Shown piece after piece: positions 33,792 to 43,560 of a stretch of 64,000 nucleotides of DNA. Position 1 is the first letter of the stretch. Every line of letters starts with the position of its first letter. The stretch is from assembly GCA_964221845.1 (NCBI GenBank), contig CAXPZW010000012.1, positions 124,001-188,000 of the forward strand, given 5' to 3'. The notes under the pieces are model-generated. The model had not been told where the DNA came from, made no database searches, and saw only the letters and a program-made list of their open reading frames with translations. Both the position numbers and the translations under genes were made by a program. Source of the DNA: CAXPZW01 sp964221845. Lineage in GTDB: Bacteria > Bacteroidota > Bacteroidia > Flavobacteriales_D > Sanyastnellaceae.

Positions 33792-33799
33792 TACATTTG
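33792..33799 (+). promoter_or_regulatory. Bacteroidota -7 element for the dCMP deaminase gene
   Basis: TACATTTG matches TAnnTTTG exactly and ends 6 nt before the ATG, so the transcript may be nearly leaderless. Confidence 0.5.
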
Positions 33800-33805
33800 T
33801 GTGTC

Positions 33806-34261
33806 ATGTCCCACACCCCATCGACCGCCCTATCGGCGGCCCTTGAAAAGCAACGCCGGTACGACCGGGCCTACCTCCGTATGGCCATGGAATGGTCCAA
33901 ACTCAGCCACTGCACCCGCAAGCAGGTAGGCGCGTTGTTGGTCAAGGACGGCATGATCATCTCGGATGGCTACAATGGCACACCCGGGGGCTTCCCCAAT
34001 GCCTGTGAGGACGACAACGGAGAGACCAAATGGTACGTTTTGCACGCCGAGGCAAACGCCATTTTGAAAGTGGCCCGCAGCACCAATGGTGCGCAAGGGT
34101 GCACGTTGTACATCACCCTTTCGCCGTGCCGCGATTGCAGCAAGTTGATCCTGCAGGCCGGCATCCAGCGCGTGGTGTACATCACCGAATACAAAGACTC
34201 CACAGGCCTGGACTTCCTGCGCGAAGCCGGTTTGGAAGTGGTCCATTTCCCGGACGTGTGA
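33806..34261 (+). CDS. dCMP deaminase family protein
   Basis: A 151-residue zinc deaminase. The zinc ligands are His in HAEANAIL near residue 79, where Glu is the proton shuttle, and the two Cys in SPCRDCSK near residue 107. The family converts dCMP to dUMP to supply dTMP; some relatives are called ComEB in competence loci. The start at 33806 (MSHTPSTAL) is preferred because the longer frame covers the promoter. It is followed by the S41 peptidase gene after about 46 nt. Confidence 0.9.
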   Translation: MSHTPSTALSAALEKQRRYDRAYLRMAMEWSKLSHCTRKQVGALLVKDGMIISDGYNGTPGGFPNACEDDNGETKWYVLHAEANAILKVARSTNGAQGCTLYITLSPCRDCSKLILQAGIQRVVYITEYKDSTGLDFLREAGLEVVHFPDV

Positions 34262-34307
34262 ACCGGCGGCCCCTTCCAATTGTAACCCAAGCACGATTCT
34301 CGACCCC

Positions 34308-36005
34308 ATGAGCGAACGCGTTGACTACTACGAAAAGAAAATGAACATGCGCCCCGACCGGGAGCAGGAACCCCGCCGCAAGCCCAATGCGTTTCAGCCG
34401 TTGCTGATTGGTTTGGTGCTGATCGTGGGCATTTTCCTGGGCACCCAATTGGGCAAAGACGCGCAGTTGTTTGACTTCCAACCCAATTCGGGCGGCGATG
34501 CAGACAAGCTCCTCCAAGTGCTCGAGCGCATTGAGGACAATTACGTGGATTCGGTGGATGGCGACGATTTGGTTGAACGCGCCATCGAAACTTTGCTCGA
34601 CGACCTCGACCCTCACTCCTTCTACATCTCTCCCGAAGAGTTTTCCCGCATGAGCGAGCAAATGCAAGGCGGGTTTGACGGCATTGGCGTGGAGTTCATG
34701 ATTGAAGACGACACCTTGGTGGTGGTCAACGCCATCGACGGCGGCCCGTCACAACGCGCGGGGATCATTGCTGGCGACCGCATTGTACTGGTGGACGACA
34801 GCACCATCACTGGCGCCGACATTACCTCTGAAGACGTCATGACCCGGCTCAAAGGACGCTCAGGCTCCAAGGTGAAGATCGGCGTGCAACGCCCCGGAGA
34901 GGCCGAACTGCTCAGCTTCGACATTGAACGCGACCGCATTCCCATCTATTCGGTGGTGGCCCAATACCAGGACGGCGACGTAGGCTACGTGAAGATCAAC
35001 CAGTTTGCGCGTACCACTTATGAGGAGTTCCGCTTGGCGGTGGACAACCTGCGCGAGGGCGGCACCCAAAAGCTGGTCATTGACCTGCGCGGCAACGGCG
35101 GTGGCTACCTCGATGCGGCCACCAACATCGTGGAGGAATTCTTGGACAAAAACGAACTCATCGTCTTCACCGAAGGACGCACCCAAGGCAAGCGCAATAC
35201 CTACTCCAGCAAACGCGGGAAGTACCGCGACATGGAGGTGACCGTGCTGATGAACCAATCTTCGGCTTCGGCCAGTGAAGTGGTGGCCGGTGCCCTGCAA
35301 GACCACGACCGCAGCATCACCATTGGCCGCCGTAGCTTTGGCAAGGGTCTGGTGCAGCACCAATACGAGATGCGCGACAACTCGGCGCTGCGCATCACCG
35401 TGGCGCGCTACTACACCCCAAGCGGCCGCTGCATCCAAAAACCTTACGGCGATGGCATCGATTACGAAGACGACTACCACCAGCGTCTGGAGTCGGGTGA
35501 GTTGATGAGCGCAGACAGCATTGAATTTGCGGATTCGTTGCGCTTCGAAACCCCCGGTGGACGTATCGTGTACGGCGGTGGTGGCATCACCCCAGACATT
35601 TTCATTCCGCTGGACACCACGCGTTCACCCTTGGCCGCTGAGCTCAGCTACTTGGGGGCGTACCGATCGGTAACCTTGGACTACTATGTGCGCAACCGCC
35701 AGGCCATGCAACAGGCGTATCCGGACTTGATTTCCTTCGACACGCGCTTCGATGCGGACGATGCTCTGTTGACCGCGCTGCTGGACTTCGGTAGCGAACA
35801 AGACCCGGAACTCGGCAAACCGTCGTCCACCGACCGCGCCGAAATGGCCGCTCGCGCCAAAGCCTACTTGGCCAAGCACCTGTTTGACGAAAGTGCCTAC
35901 TACTACGTACTGCGCCACCGCGACGACGACTACCAAAAGGCCCTCGAAGTGCTGCGGGATTATTCCTCGTTCTTCCAAGCTTCTCTGGCAGCCAACCGCG
36001 AATAA
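34308..36005 (+). CDS. S41 family C-terminal processing peptidase
   Basis: A 565-residue CtpA/Tsp-like serine protease. There is one N-terminal membrane anchor (LLIGLVLIVGIFLGTQLG) near residue 28, then a PDZ domain around 120-205 and the S41 catalytic core. The nucleophile Ser is in NQSSASASEVVAGAL near residue 320, and the general-base Lys in RSFGKGLVQ near residue 345. It degrades or trims periplasmic proteins at their C-termini. The long tail, about 120 residues after the core, is typical for Bacteroidota forms. Confidence 0.93.
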   Translation: MSERVDYYEKKMNMRPDREQEPRRKPNAFQPLLIGLVLIVGIFLGTQLGKDAQLFDFQPNSGGDADKLLQVLERIEDNYVDSVDGDDLVERAIETLLDDLDPHSFYISPEEFSRMSEQMQGGFDGIGVEFMIEDDTLVVVNAIDGGPSQRAGIIAGDRIVLVDDSTITGADITSEDVMTRLKGRSGSKVKIGVQRPGEAELLSFDIERDRIPIYSVVAQYQDGDVGYVKINQFARTTYEEFRLAVDNLREGGTQKLVIDLRGNGGGYLDAATNIVEEFLDKNELIVFTEGRTQGKRNTYSSKRGKYRDMEVTVLMNQSSASASEVVAGALQDHDRSITIGRRSFGKGLVQHQYEMRDNSALRITVARYYTPSGRCIQKPYGDGIDYEDDYHQRLESGELMSADSIEFADSLRFETPGGRIVYGGGGITPDIFIPLDTTRSPLAAELSYLGAYRSVTLDYYVRNRQAMQQAYPDLISFDTRFDADDALLTALLDFGSEQDPELGKPSSTDRAEMAARAKAYLAKHLFDESAYYYVLRHRDDDYQKALEVLRDYSSFFQASLAANRE

Positions 36006-36036
36006 GCACCGAACATTTTGCGGGTTTCTGAATTCC

Positions 36037-36044
36037 TAACTTTG
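36037..36044 (+). promoter_or_regulatory. Bacteroidota promoter for sod
   Basis: TAACTTTG matches the -7 consensus exactly, 42 nt before the ATG. TTTTG at 36016-36020 could be the -33 element, although the 16-nt spacing is short. Confidence 0.6.
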
Positions 36045-36086
36045 CAACCGATTTCAACCTGATCTCACCCAGAAAAAAAAATCATT

Positions 36087-36695
<609 letters not shown>

Positions 36696-36714
36696 TTCTT
36701 CCCACACCGCATAG

Positions 36715-36744
36715 AACCGCCTCCTGAGGGAGGCGGTTTTTTTT
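36715..36744 (+). terminator. Terminator after sod
   Basis: AACCGCCTCC and GGAGGCGGTT form a 10-bp stem with a 4-nt loop, followed by a run of T. Confidence 0.9.
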
Positions 36745-36750
36745 GACTCC

Positions 36751-37434
36751 ATGACCCTTTCCTCCTCCATCCAACGCCACTTGATTGTGGTTGCCGGCGG
36801 CACAGGTTCCCGCATGGGCATGGATTTGCCCAAGCAATTCCTGCTGCTGCGTGGGAGGCCCATTTTGGTGCACACCTTGGAGCAGTTTCACAGCTGGGAC
36901 CCCAACCTCAACATCGTGGTCGTACTCCACCCTGAATTCGTGGATTTCTGGAGCGACCTCTGCCGCGAGCACCATTTGCTCGTGCCCCACAGTGCGGTTG
37001 CCGGTGGCGAAACGCGTTTCCATTCGGTGGCCAACGGCTTGGCCCGATTGCAGGGTGAACAAGGCCTGGTAGGCGTGCACGATGCGGTGCGTCCGCTGGT
37101 GTCGCACGAGGTGATCTCGCGCTGTTTCCGAGAAGCCGAGAAGCACGGTGCAGCTGTTCCCGTGGTGCCCGTGGTGGACAGCCTACGCCGTATGCACGCC
37201 GACCGTTCTGAGGTGGTGGACCGCAGCGAATACCGCAAGGTGCAAACCCCGCAGTGTTTTCAATTGGAGGTGCTGCGCTCAGCTTTTGAGCAGCTTTATT
37301 CGAAGGGATTCACCGATGATGCGTCAGTTGTGGAAGCCGCAGGTGTCAAGGTAAGTTGGGTAGATGGCAATGTGGAGAACGTGAAGATCACCTCTCCCAT
37401 GGACCTCGCAGTGGCCGAGGCCTTGCTCGGCTAA
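36751..37434 (+). CDS. ispD: 2-C-methyl-D-erythritol 4-phosphate cytidylyltransferase
   Basis: A 227-residue enzyme of the MEP isoprenoid pathway that makes CDP-ME from MEP and CTP. The N-terminal CTP loop AGGTGSRMGMDLPKQF near residue 14 and the mid-protein VHDAVRPLVS are clear, as is VQTPQCFQ. Its TAA is nested with the stop of the CPBP gene on the opposite strand. The start lies 6 nt after the sod terminator, so transcription must begin inside or close to that element. Confidence 0.94.
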   Translation: MTLSSSIQRHLIVVAGGTGSRMGMDLPKQFLLLRGRPILVHTLEQFHSWDPNLNIVVVLHPEFVDFWSDLCREHHLLVPHSAVAGGETRFHSVANGLARLQGEQGLVGVHDAVRPLVSHEVISRCFREAEKHGAAVPVVPVVDSLRRMHADRSEVVDRSEYRKVQTPQCFQLEVLRSAFEQLYSKGFTDDASVVEAAGVKVSWVDGNVENVKITSPMDLAVAEALLG

Positions 37435-38417
37435 CGCCCGTATTTCTCTTGCAGGTACGCGTCCACGTCCTGCTCCTCAAACCGTACGTATTCGGATTCC
37501 AGTTCGCCCCAGGCGGAGCGCTTGCGCATGGCCCAAACAACGGCAATGGTGCCCAGCAGGCCCACCAGCCAGCCCCAGTAGTCTGGCGATGCAGTAAGGG
37601 CGTCCACGTCGGTGAGGTCGGGCGTGTCTTCGGAGGTGTTCCAGTAGAAGTAATGCGTCACCAGAAGGACCGTGGCATTGTACAGTGCGTGTACGATGAT
37701 CGCCCCCCACAACGAGCCGGTCCATAACACCAAGTACCCCAAGATTCCGCCCAGTAGTAGTCGCGGGAGCATCCCGTAAACCTGCATATGGGTCAGGGCA
37801 AAGAGTACCGCAGTAATCCAAACCCCTGCGTGCACGTTCTTGGTGGCTTTCACCAGGGTGATCTGCAACGCACCGCGGAAGAAGAATTCCTCACATACCG
37901 CCGGCAACACCGCCGAGAGAATCAAGAGCTGCCACAGCGGCACGCGGCCCTCTCCAAGCAGTGCATTCATTTGTTCGGCCGAGGCCTCATCGGCAGCACT
38001 GGCCCACTGGCCCAAGGCAGTATCTGTGGGGATGATCCAGGTGTTGATTACCGTGGCGGCATCCACCAAAAACAGCATGGCCAACACCAAAAACGGGAGG
38101 AAGAGGACGTTCAAGTTGGGCGCGCGGAGCAAGAAGCCTTGCACGCTCACCCGCCCATACACCCAGCGAAACACCCAAGCCGCACCCAAAAAGGCCACAA
38201 GCTGAAACAGCACTTGTCCCATGCGCATGGCGTTGCGTCCTTCAGGTGTCGTGGTGTCGGCGAGACGCTCGGCGGCGGTGGCGATGTCAACGCCTTGCAC
38301 ACCGGCCACCAGTGCGGTGGCCAACCCCACGCCCAAGGCCATCAAGAGCAGCAGCATGCAAAACAGCATGGCCACTTTGAGGAAGGGGTGTTGGTTTTGA
38401 AGCAGGATGCGAAACAC
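37431..38417 (-). CDS. CPBP family intramembrane metalloprotease
   Basis: An approximately 328-residue polytopic protein of the Abi/CPBP (Rce1-like) family. It has the three metal motifs: EExxxR in VCEEFFFRGAL near residue 185, FxxxH in LFALTHMQ near residue 220, and HxxxN in IIVHALYNAT near residue 260. Substrates are unknown in most bacteria. The start is uncertain: GTG at 38417 (VFRILLQNQH) is chosen here, but a GTG at 38477 or an ATG at 38369 is possible. Its stop overlaps that of ispD on the other strand. Confidence 0.85.
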   Translation of the reverse strand: MFRILLQNQHPFLKVAMLFCMLLLLMALGVGLATALVAGVQGVDIATAAERLADTTTPEGRNAMRMGQVLFQLVAFLGAAWVFRWVYGRVSVQGFLLRAPNLNVLFLPFLVLAMLFLVDAATVINTWIIPTDTALGQWASAADEASAEQMNALLGEGRVPLWQLLILSAVLPAVCEEFFFRGALQITLVKATKNVHAGVWITAVLFALTHMQVYGMLPRLLLGGILGYLVLWTGSLWGAIIVHALYNATVLLVTHYFYWNTSEDTPDLTDVDALTASPDYWGWLVGLLGTIAVVWAMRKRSAWGELESEYVRFEEQDVDAYLQEKYGR

Positions 38418-38434
38418 AGGGCTGAAGGCTTTCG

Positions 38435-38442
38435 TACTTTTG
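38435..38442 (+). promoter_or_regulatory. Bacteroidota -7 element for the dus gene
   Basis: TACTTTTG matches TAnnTTTG exactly, 62 nt before the dus ATG and within the possible 5' end of the divergent CPBP gene. Confidence 0.5.
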
Positions 38443-38504
38443 CGTGTGCAAATATGCGGATTTCCGTTCCGGTCCACCGGTGCTGGAAGCCGCAGACCAC
38501 GGCC

Positions 38505-39503
38505 ATGTCAGTTAAAATTCGCGACATCGAACTCGGGGACTTCCCCTTGCTGCTCGCTCCCATGGAGGATGTGAGTGACCCACCGTTCCGTACCCTCTGC
38601 AAGAAATACGGCGCAGATCTGATGTACACCGAGTTCATCTCTTCTGAAGGCCTGATCCGCGATGCGGCCAAAAGCGTCATGAAGCTCGACATCTACGAAA
38701 TGGAGCGCCCCATCGGCATCCAAATTTTCGGGAGCGACATCGAGAGCATGCGCCAAGCCACCGAAATCACCGCGGCCTCCAACCCTGATATCATCGACAT
38801 CAACTACGGGTGTCCGGTGAAAAAAGTGGCGTGCAAAGGCGCCGGTGCGGGCATCCTGCAGGACATCCCCAAAATGGTGCGCATGACCTCCGAGATTGTC
38901 AAAAGCACCAGCCTGCCGGTAACGGTTAAAACCCGCCTGGGTTGGGACGACAACACCAAGTACATCGTAGAAGTGGCCGAGCGCCTGCAAGACGTGGGCA
39001 TCGAAGCCATTTCCATCCACGGGCGCACCCGCAAGCAGATGTACAAAGGCGAGGCCGATTGGCGCTTGATTGCAGCGGTACGGGAAAACCCGCGTATGCG
39101 CATCCCGGTCTTTGGCAACGGCGACATCGATTCGCCCGAAAAGGCCGTGGAGTACAAACAGAAGTACGGCGTGGACGGGGTCATGATTGGCCGCGCTTCC
39201 ATCGGAAACCCTTGGGTGTTCCGCGAGATCAAGCACTTCATCAAAACCGGCGAGCACTTGGAGCGCCCCACGATTTCTGACCGCGTGGATGCCGCCAAGC
39301 AGCACCTGCAGATGTCCTTGGACTGGAAAGGTGAGCGTTTGGGTGTGGTGGAAATGCGTCGTCATTACGCCAACTACTTCCGCGGCATTCCGCATTTCAA
39401 GGAGCACCGCATGGTGTTGGTCACCGAAATGGATTCGGCCGCCATCTTTGAGAAGCTCGAGCAGATTCGTCGCGAGTTTGGCGATGCGCGCTTTGCCAGC
39501 TAG
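38505..39503 (+). CDS. dusB: tRNA-dihydrouridine synthase
   Basis: A 332-residue flavoenzyme of the DusB/NifR3 group, which reduces uridine to dihydrouridine in the tRNA D-arm. FMN-binding LLAPMEDVSDPPFR near residue 16 is followed by the catalytic Cys in NYGCPVKKVACKGAGAG near residue 100 and GNGDIDSPEKA near residue 205. The start at 38505 gives the usual N-terminus. Its stop shares bases with the stop of the convergent LolE-like gene. Confidence 0.92.
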   Translation: MSVKIRDIELGDFPLLLAPMEDVSDPPFRTLCKKYGADLMYTEFISSEGLIRDAAKSVMKLDIYEMERPIGIQIFGSDIESMRQATEITAASNPDIIDINYGCPVKKVACKGAGAGILQDIPKMVRMTSEIVKSTSLPVTVKTRLGWDDNTKYIVEVAERLQDVGIEAISIHGRTRKQMYKGEADWRLIAAVRENPRMRIPVFGNGDIDSPEKAVEYKQKYGVDGVMIGRASIGNPWVFREIKHFIKTGEHLERPTISDRVDAAKQHLQMSLDWKGERLGVVEMRRHYANYFRGIPHFKEHRMVLVTEMDSAAIFEKLEQIRREFGDARFAS

Positions 39504-40726
39504 AGGGCGAAGCGTTTTAGCAGCATGCGAACCAGCGCCGTCGAGAACACCATTCCTACCAGCATCACGGTCACCACTACCCCCACCATGTCCATGGCGT
39601 CGATTTTGACCGGGTAGTATTCCACCATGGCCCCTTGCAATCGGATCAGGCCAAAGGTTTGCTGTGCCCAACACACCAGCGTGCCCAGCACAATGCCGGT
39701 GATGGCCCCAATGAAGTAGATGAAAATCCCCTCGAGCACAAACACCCGACGGATGCCGTTTTCGGTGACCCCGAGGCTGCGCAGCACAAAGACGTCACGC
39801 TTCTTTTCGATGATGAGCATGGTGAGCGAGGCCACGATGTTGAAGGCCGCAATCAGCAGGATGAACAGCAAGATGAGGTAGGTGGCCCACTTCTCGCTCT
39901 TGTTGGTTTGGTAGACCAGGGCATTGCGTTCAAAGCGGTTCTCGACTTGGGCCAAGCCCTCGGGCAGTAGCGCGGCGATTTCGGCTTGGACCGCAGCAAA
40001 GTCGGCGTCGGGAGCCAGTTGGATTTCAAATCCGCTGACCTCCTTCTCATAGCCAAACCACTCCTGACAGGCGTCTACACTGGCCACCAAGTAACGCACG
40101 TCCAAGTCGGCGTTGATGGAGAAGACCCCGGACACCTCCGCCGGATGGCGCGCAAAGGCATTCTCCTTGAATTTGCTCAGGCGTTTGCCCCGTTGTGGTG
40201 CATTGATCAGGATGTACTGCGGGTCGGGAGAGGACAGCGGTACGCCCAATTCGCTCAAGACCCCTAACCCTGGAATGACTTGCGGCGCCCCGGGTTCACC
40301 CAGTGAAAAATCACCCCATACGATCATGGTGTCCACCTGGGTCATGGCTGCATAGGTCGTGTCGATGCCTTTGATGGTGGCCACCACGTTGCTTGGTTCG
40401 CCAATGGGATTGACGTACTGCAACCAGGCGTCTTCCTCCACCACGCGTGAAACGCGGGCCACTCCGGCCACTTCCAAAAAGTCAGCAGTGTCCAAGGAGT
40501 CTGTAGGGATGGTCTTGCCGGTGACAGGCAGGACGGTCAAGTCGGCTTCGAAGCGGCTGAAGAGGGTTTCCACCAACGCTTCAATCCCGTTGAAGGCCGA
40601 AAGGATGATGATCATGGCGGCACTCACCCCGGCCACCACCACGGTTGAAATGATCGAGATGACGTTGATGATGTTGGTCCGCTTGCGTGAGAACAGGTAC
40701 CGGCGCGCTATGTAGGCCGAAACATT
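39500..40726 (-). CDS. LolC/LolE-like lipoprotein-release ABC permease
   Basis: A 408-residue FtsX-type permease. It has one N-terminal membrane helix after the ARRYLFSRKRTNIINVIS segment characteristic of LolC/E, a large periplasmic domain (residues about 45-270) and three C-terminal helices. It would extract lipoproteins from the inner membrane with LolD, which is not nearby. The GTG at 40726 is chosen because it begins this signature. It follows the methyltransferase gene by 4 nt, so it is read in an operon with it and rbfA. Confidence 0.85.
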   Translation of the reverse strand, partial: NVSAYIARRYLFSRKRTNIINVISIISTVVVAGVSAAMIIILSAFNGIEALVETLFSRFEADLTVLPVTGKTIPTDSLDTADFLEVAGVARVSRVVEEDAWLQYVNPIGEPSNVVATIKGIDTTYAAMTQVDTMIVWGDFSLGEPGAPQVIPGLGVLSELGVPLSSPDPQYILINAPQRGKRLSKFKENAFARHPAEVSGVFSINADLDVRYLVASVDACQEWFGYEKEVSGFEIQLAPDADFAAVQAEIAALLPEGLAQVENRFERNALVYQTNKSEKWATYLILLFILLIAAFNIVASLTMLIIEKKRDVFVLRSLGVTENGIRRVFVLEGIFIYFIGAITGIVLGTLVCWAQQTFGLIRLQGAMVEYYPVKIDAMDMVGVVVTVMLVGMVFSTALVRMLLKRFAL

Positions 40727-40730
40727 CACG

Positions 40731-41537
40731 CTACTTGTAGGCGAGTACAATCAAGCCTGTGCCGGTGTGGTGGGCTGAGTGGCTGTCGATGTAATTGAGT
40801 ACTGCAGAGATGGGGAAGGTGACCAGGTAGTAGAACGGCAGCAGGATGAAAAACAGCTTGCTGATGTTCAGCATTTTCATGGGGTACTTCATGCTCAAGC
40901 GCCACGAGATCTTGCCCGGGGTGCCGTACTGGTAATGCACCTTCACGCGCTTGAAGCCGGCGAGCTTCAGTTTTTCCTTGATGTCAACAGGGCTGTAACC
41001 GTCGCGCACGTGTTCTTCTATGAAGCTTTCTTCTTCATCGCCGTGCACGTCCGAACCTCCCTCGTCAGAAGGAGTAGAAATGATCAGCTGACCGCCTTCC
41101 TTGAGGCTTTCGTAGTAGTTGGTCATGATGCGCACGTCTTCTTCCACGTGTTCCATCACGTCTACGCATAGCACCAGGTCAAAGGCCTCGGGTTTTTTGA
41201 AGTGGGTCAGGTCTTCGATTTTGAAGAGCACGTTCTCGCGGCCGATTTCACGGAAGAAGCGGTTGCAATCGCACACCTGTTCTTCCTTGACGTCTACCGC
41301 CAGGATGCAGTACTTCTTGCTCCACCCACTCATGTAGTAGGTGTACTGGCCAAAACCAGCGCCGGCGTCGAGGATGTGGGCGTTTTCAGGTGCGGTTTTT
41401 CGCCACTTGCGCAATTCACGGTGCACGTGCCAGGTGCGCAAGAGCAGCAGGTCCAGCAGTTTATAGAAGAGCCTGCGCATCCAAGGCGCCCGGTTGAAGA
41501 ATTCCCCAAGGGTCCGCTTGATGGGATCGTATTGCAT
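40731..41537 (-). CDS. Class I SAM-dependent methyltransferase
   Basis: A 268-residue protein with a central Rossmann methyltransferase fold: LDAGAGFGQYTYYM near residue 57 is motif I, LVLCVDVMEHVEED near residue 120 is motif post-II, and LIISTPSD follows. Near the C-terminus there is a hydrophobic, probably membrane-associated segment (LFFILLPFYYLVTFPISAVL). The substrate is unknown; lipid or quinone are possibilities given the hydrophobic helix. It lies 3 nt downstream of rbfA. Confidence 0.82.
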   Translation of the reverse strand: MQYDPIKRTLGEFFNRAPWMRRLFYKLLDLLLLRTWHVHRELRKWRKTAPENAHILDAGAGFGQYTYYMSGWSKKYCILAVDVKEEQVCDCNRFFREIGRENVLFKIEDLTHFKKPEAFDLVLCVDVMEHVEEDVRIMTNYYESLKEGGQLIISTPSDEGGSDVHGDEEESFIEEHVRDGYSPVDIKEKLKLAGFKRVKVHYQYGTPGKISWRLSMKYPMKMLNISKLFFILLPFYYLVTFPISAVLNYIDSHSAHHTGTGLIVLAYK

Positions 41538-41540
41538 GGA

Positions 41541-41879
41541 TCAGCTTTTGAGCAGTCGGTCGATTTCGTCGTAGTAGTCCAGCGAGTCGTCGAGGTAGTA
41601 GAAGAGCTCGGGCACGCGTCGGAGTTGCTTGCCCACGGTGTTGCCAAGGATTTGACGCACCTTCTTGTCGTTTTGCTTGACTTGTTCGAGTGCTTCTTTG
41701 GCGTCCGAGACAGCCATGAAGCTCAAGTACACCTTAGCGGTGCCCAAATCGGGCGCCACGCGCACCTGGGTGACCGTGATGAAGCGGCCTTCAAACAGAT
41801 TACGGCTCTCGCGCTGGAAGATCACTGCCAATTCGCGCTTGAGCAGGCTCGATACTTTTTCTTGCCGAATGCTTGCCAT
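41541..41879 (-). CDS. rbfA: 30S ribosome-binding factor
   Basis: A 112-residue KH-like cold-shock factor that assists late 16S rRNA maturation. It starts MASIRQEKVSSLLKREL, which matches the family, and has VRVAPDLGTAKVYLS in the core. The 16 extra upstream codons are not conserved and cover the promoter. It is the first gene of the rbfA-methyltransferase-LolE-like operon. Confidence 0.94.
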   Translation of the reverse strand: MASIRQEKVSSLLKRELAVIFQRESRNLFEGRFITVTQVRVAPDLGTAKVYLSFMAVSDAKEALEQVKQNDKKVRQILGNTVGKQLRRVPELFYYLDDSLDYYDEIDRLLKS

Positions 41880-41885
41880 AGCGTA

Positions 41886-41893
41886 CAAAGGTA
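41886..41893 (-). promoter_or_regulatory. Bacteroidota -7 element for the rbfA operon
   Basis: TACCTTTG on the minus strand matches TAnnTTTG exactly and lies 6 nt before the rbfA ATG, so the leader would be almost absent. Confidence 0.55.
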
Positions 41894-42065
41894 GTGCTTC
41901 TGCCCCCAGCCCGTGACGGGATGCCAAGGGATTGTGAAACCGGAATTGCTAGACCAAAGGTCACTAGCCCTTGCGGGAGGCGGTAAGTGTATTTCGGACA
42001 CCAATATTCGGGTTGTTAAAATTGCCTGCATCCCGCGAATGACGCAGGTTTCTCCGGGATGATTT

Positions 42066-42099
42066 TTTGATGAAACATTCAGCGAACCTGCTAATTTTG
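42066..42099 (+). promoter_or_regulatory. Bacteroidota promoter for gdhA
   Basis: TTTG at 42066-42069 and TAATTTTG at 42092-42099 match the -33 and -7 consensus exactly with a 22-nt spacer. They lie 32 nt before the gdhA ATG. This is the best full promoter in the window. Confidence 0.7.
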
Positions 42100-42131
42100 C
42101 CACCGATAAAGCAGATAACCAACCTTTGCAC

Positions 42132-43487
42132 ATGTCCCATGCTTACAAGGCTCAGATTGACGCGTTTATGGAAACCGTCCGAGCCAAGAATGCACACGAG
42201 CCCGAGTTCCTTCAGGCCGTGCAAGAAGTTGCCGAAACGGTAATTCCCTTCATCCAGGACCACCCCCAGTACGAAGCCCACAACATCCTTGAGCGGATGG
42301 TGGAGCCCGAGCGCACGATTATGTTCCGTGTGCCCTGGACGGACGATTCTGGCAAGACGCACGTCAACCGCGGTTACCGCGTGGAGTTCAACTCGGCCAT
42401 TGGCCCGTACAAAGGCGGCCTGCGCTTCCACCCTACGGTCAACCTGAGCATTTTGAAGTTCCTCGGTTTCGAGCAGGTATTCAAAAACTCGCTGACCACC
42501 CTGCCCATGGGCGGAGGTAAAGGTGGTTCTGACTTTGACCCCAAAGGCAAGTCGGACGCTGAAGTAATGCGCTTCTGCCAAAGCTTCATGACCGAGCTCG
42601 CGCGCCACATCGGCCCCAACACCGACGTACCTGCGGGTGACATCGGCGTGGGTGGACGCGAAATCGGCTACATGTTTGGCCAATACAAGCGTCTGCGCAA
42701 CGAATTCACCGGCGTCCTCACCGGCAAAGGCATCAACTGGGGCGGCTCGCTGATCCGTCCGGAGGCCACCGGTTACGGCTGCGTGTACTTCGCCCAAGAG
42801 ATGCTCAACCACGTGGGCGACTGGATGAAAGGCAAGACCGTTGTGGTCTCGGGTTCCGGCAACGTGGCTCAGTTCGCGGTTGAAAAAGCCACCGAGCTCG
42901 GCGCCAAAGTGGTGACCATGTCTGACTCCAAAGGCTTCATCCACGATGCATCCGGCATTGACGCCGACAAGCTCGCGTGGATCATGGACCTCAAGAACAA
43001 CCGCCGCGGCCGCATCCGCGAATACGCAGAGCACTTTGCAAGCGCTACTTACCACGAGGGTCAACGTCCTTGGGGCATTGCCTGCGATGTAGCACTGCCG
43101 TGTGCCACCCAAAACGAGCTCAACGGCGAAGAAGCCGAAGCCCTGGTGGCCAACGGTTGCAAAGCCGTAGCCGAAGGCGCCAACATGCCTTCGACCCCTG
43201 AGGCCATTGAGGTGTTCCACGCCAAAAAGGTGCTGTTTGCACCAGGCAAGGCATCCAATGCCGGTGGTGTAGCCACTTCGGGTCTGGAGATGTCGCAAAA
43301 CTCCCTGCGCCTGAACTGGAGCGCCGAGGAAGTGGAGCAACGCCTGCACACCATCATGCAAGACATCCACGCCCAGTGCGTGAAATACGGGACCAACGAC
43401 GACGGCACTGTGGACTACGTCCGCGGCGCCAACATCGCCGGCTTTGTGAAAGTGGCCGACGCCATGATCGATCAAGGTGTGGTCTGA
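42132..43487 (+). CDS. gdhA: NADP-type glutamate dehydrogenase
   Basis: A 451-residue hexameric GDH of the small-subunit class, interconverting 2-oxoglutarate/ammonia and glutamate. PYKGGLRFHPTVN near residue 95 holds substrate residues; LPMGGGKGGSDFDPKGKSD near residue 125 holds the catalytic Lys; SGSGNVAQFAVEKA near residue 240 is the nucleotide fold. Length and motifs fit the assimilatory form; cofactor preference is inferred by family. It has a strong own promoter and terminator. Confidence 0.96.
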   Translation: MSHAYKAQIDAFMETVRAKNAHEPEFLQAVQEVAETVIPFIQDHPQYEAHNILERMVEPERTIMFRVPWTDDSGKTHVNRGYRVEFNSAIGPYKGGLRFHPTVNLSILKFLGFEQVFKNSLTTLPMGGGKGGSDFDPKGKSDAEVMRFCQSFMTELARHIGPNTDVPAGDIGVGGREIGYMFGQYKRLRNEFTGVLTGKGINWGGSLIRPEATGYGCVYFAQEMLNHVGDWMKGKTVVVSGSGNVAQFAVEKATELGAKVVTMSDSKGFIHDASGIDADKLAWIMDLKNNRRGRIREYAEHFASATYHEGQRPWGIACDVALPCATQNELNGEEAEALVANGCKAVAEGANMPSTPEAIEVFHAKKVLFAPGKASNAGGVATSGLEMSQNSLRLNWSAEEVEQRLHTIMQDIHAQCVKYGTNDDGTVDYVRGANIAGFVKVADAMIDQGVV

Positions 43488-43508
43488 TCCCCTATAAACC
43501 TGCAAGCA

Positions 43509-43544
43509 AAGCCGCCTCCGACCTGTTCGGAGTGCGGCTTTTTT
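43509..43544 (+). terminator. Terminator after gdhA
   Basis: AAGCCGC and GCGGCTT enclose a second stem, CTCCGA/TCGGAG, followed by a T-run. Confidence 0.88.
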
Positions 43545-43560
43545 GATTCTCTTTGACGCT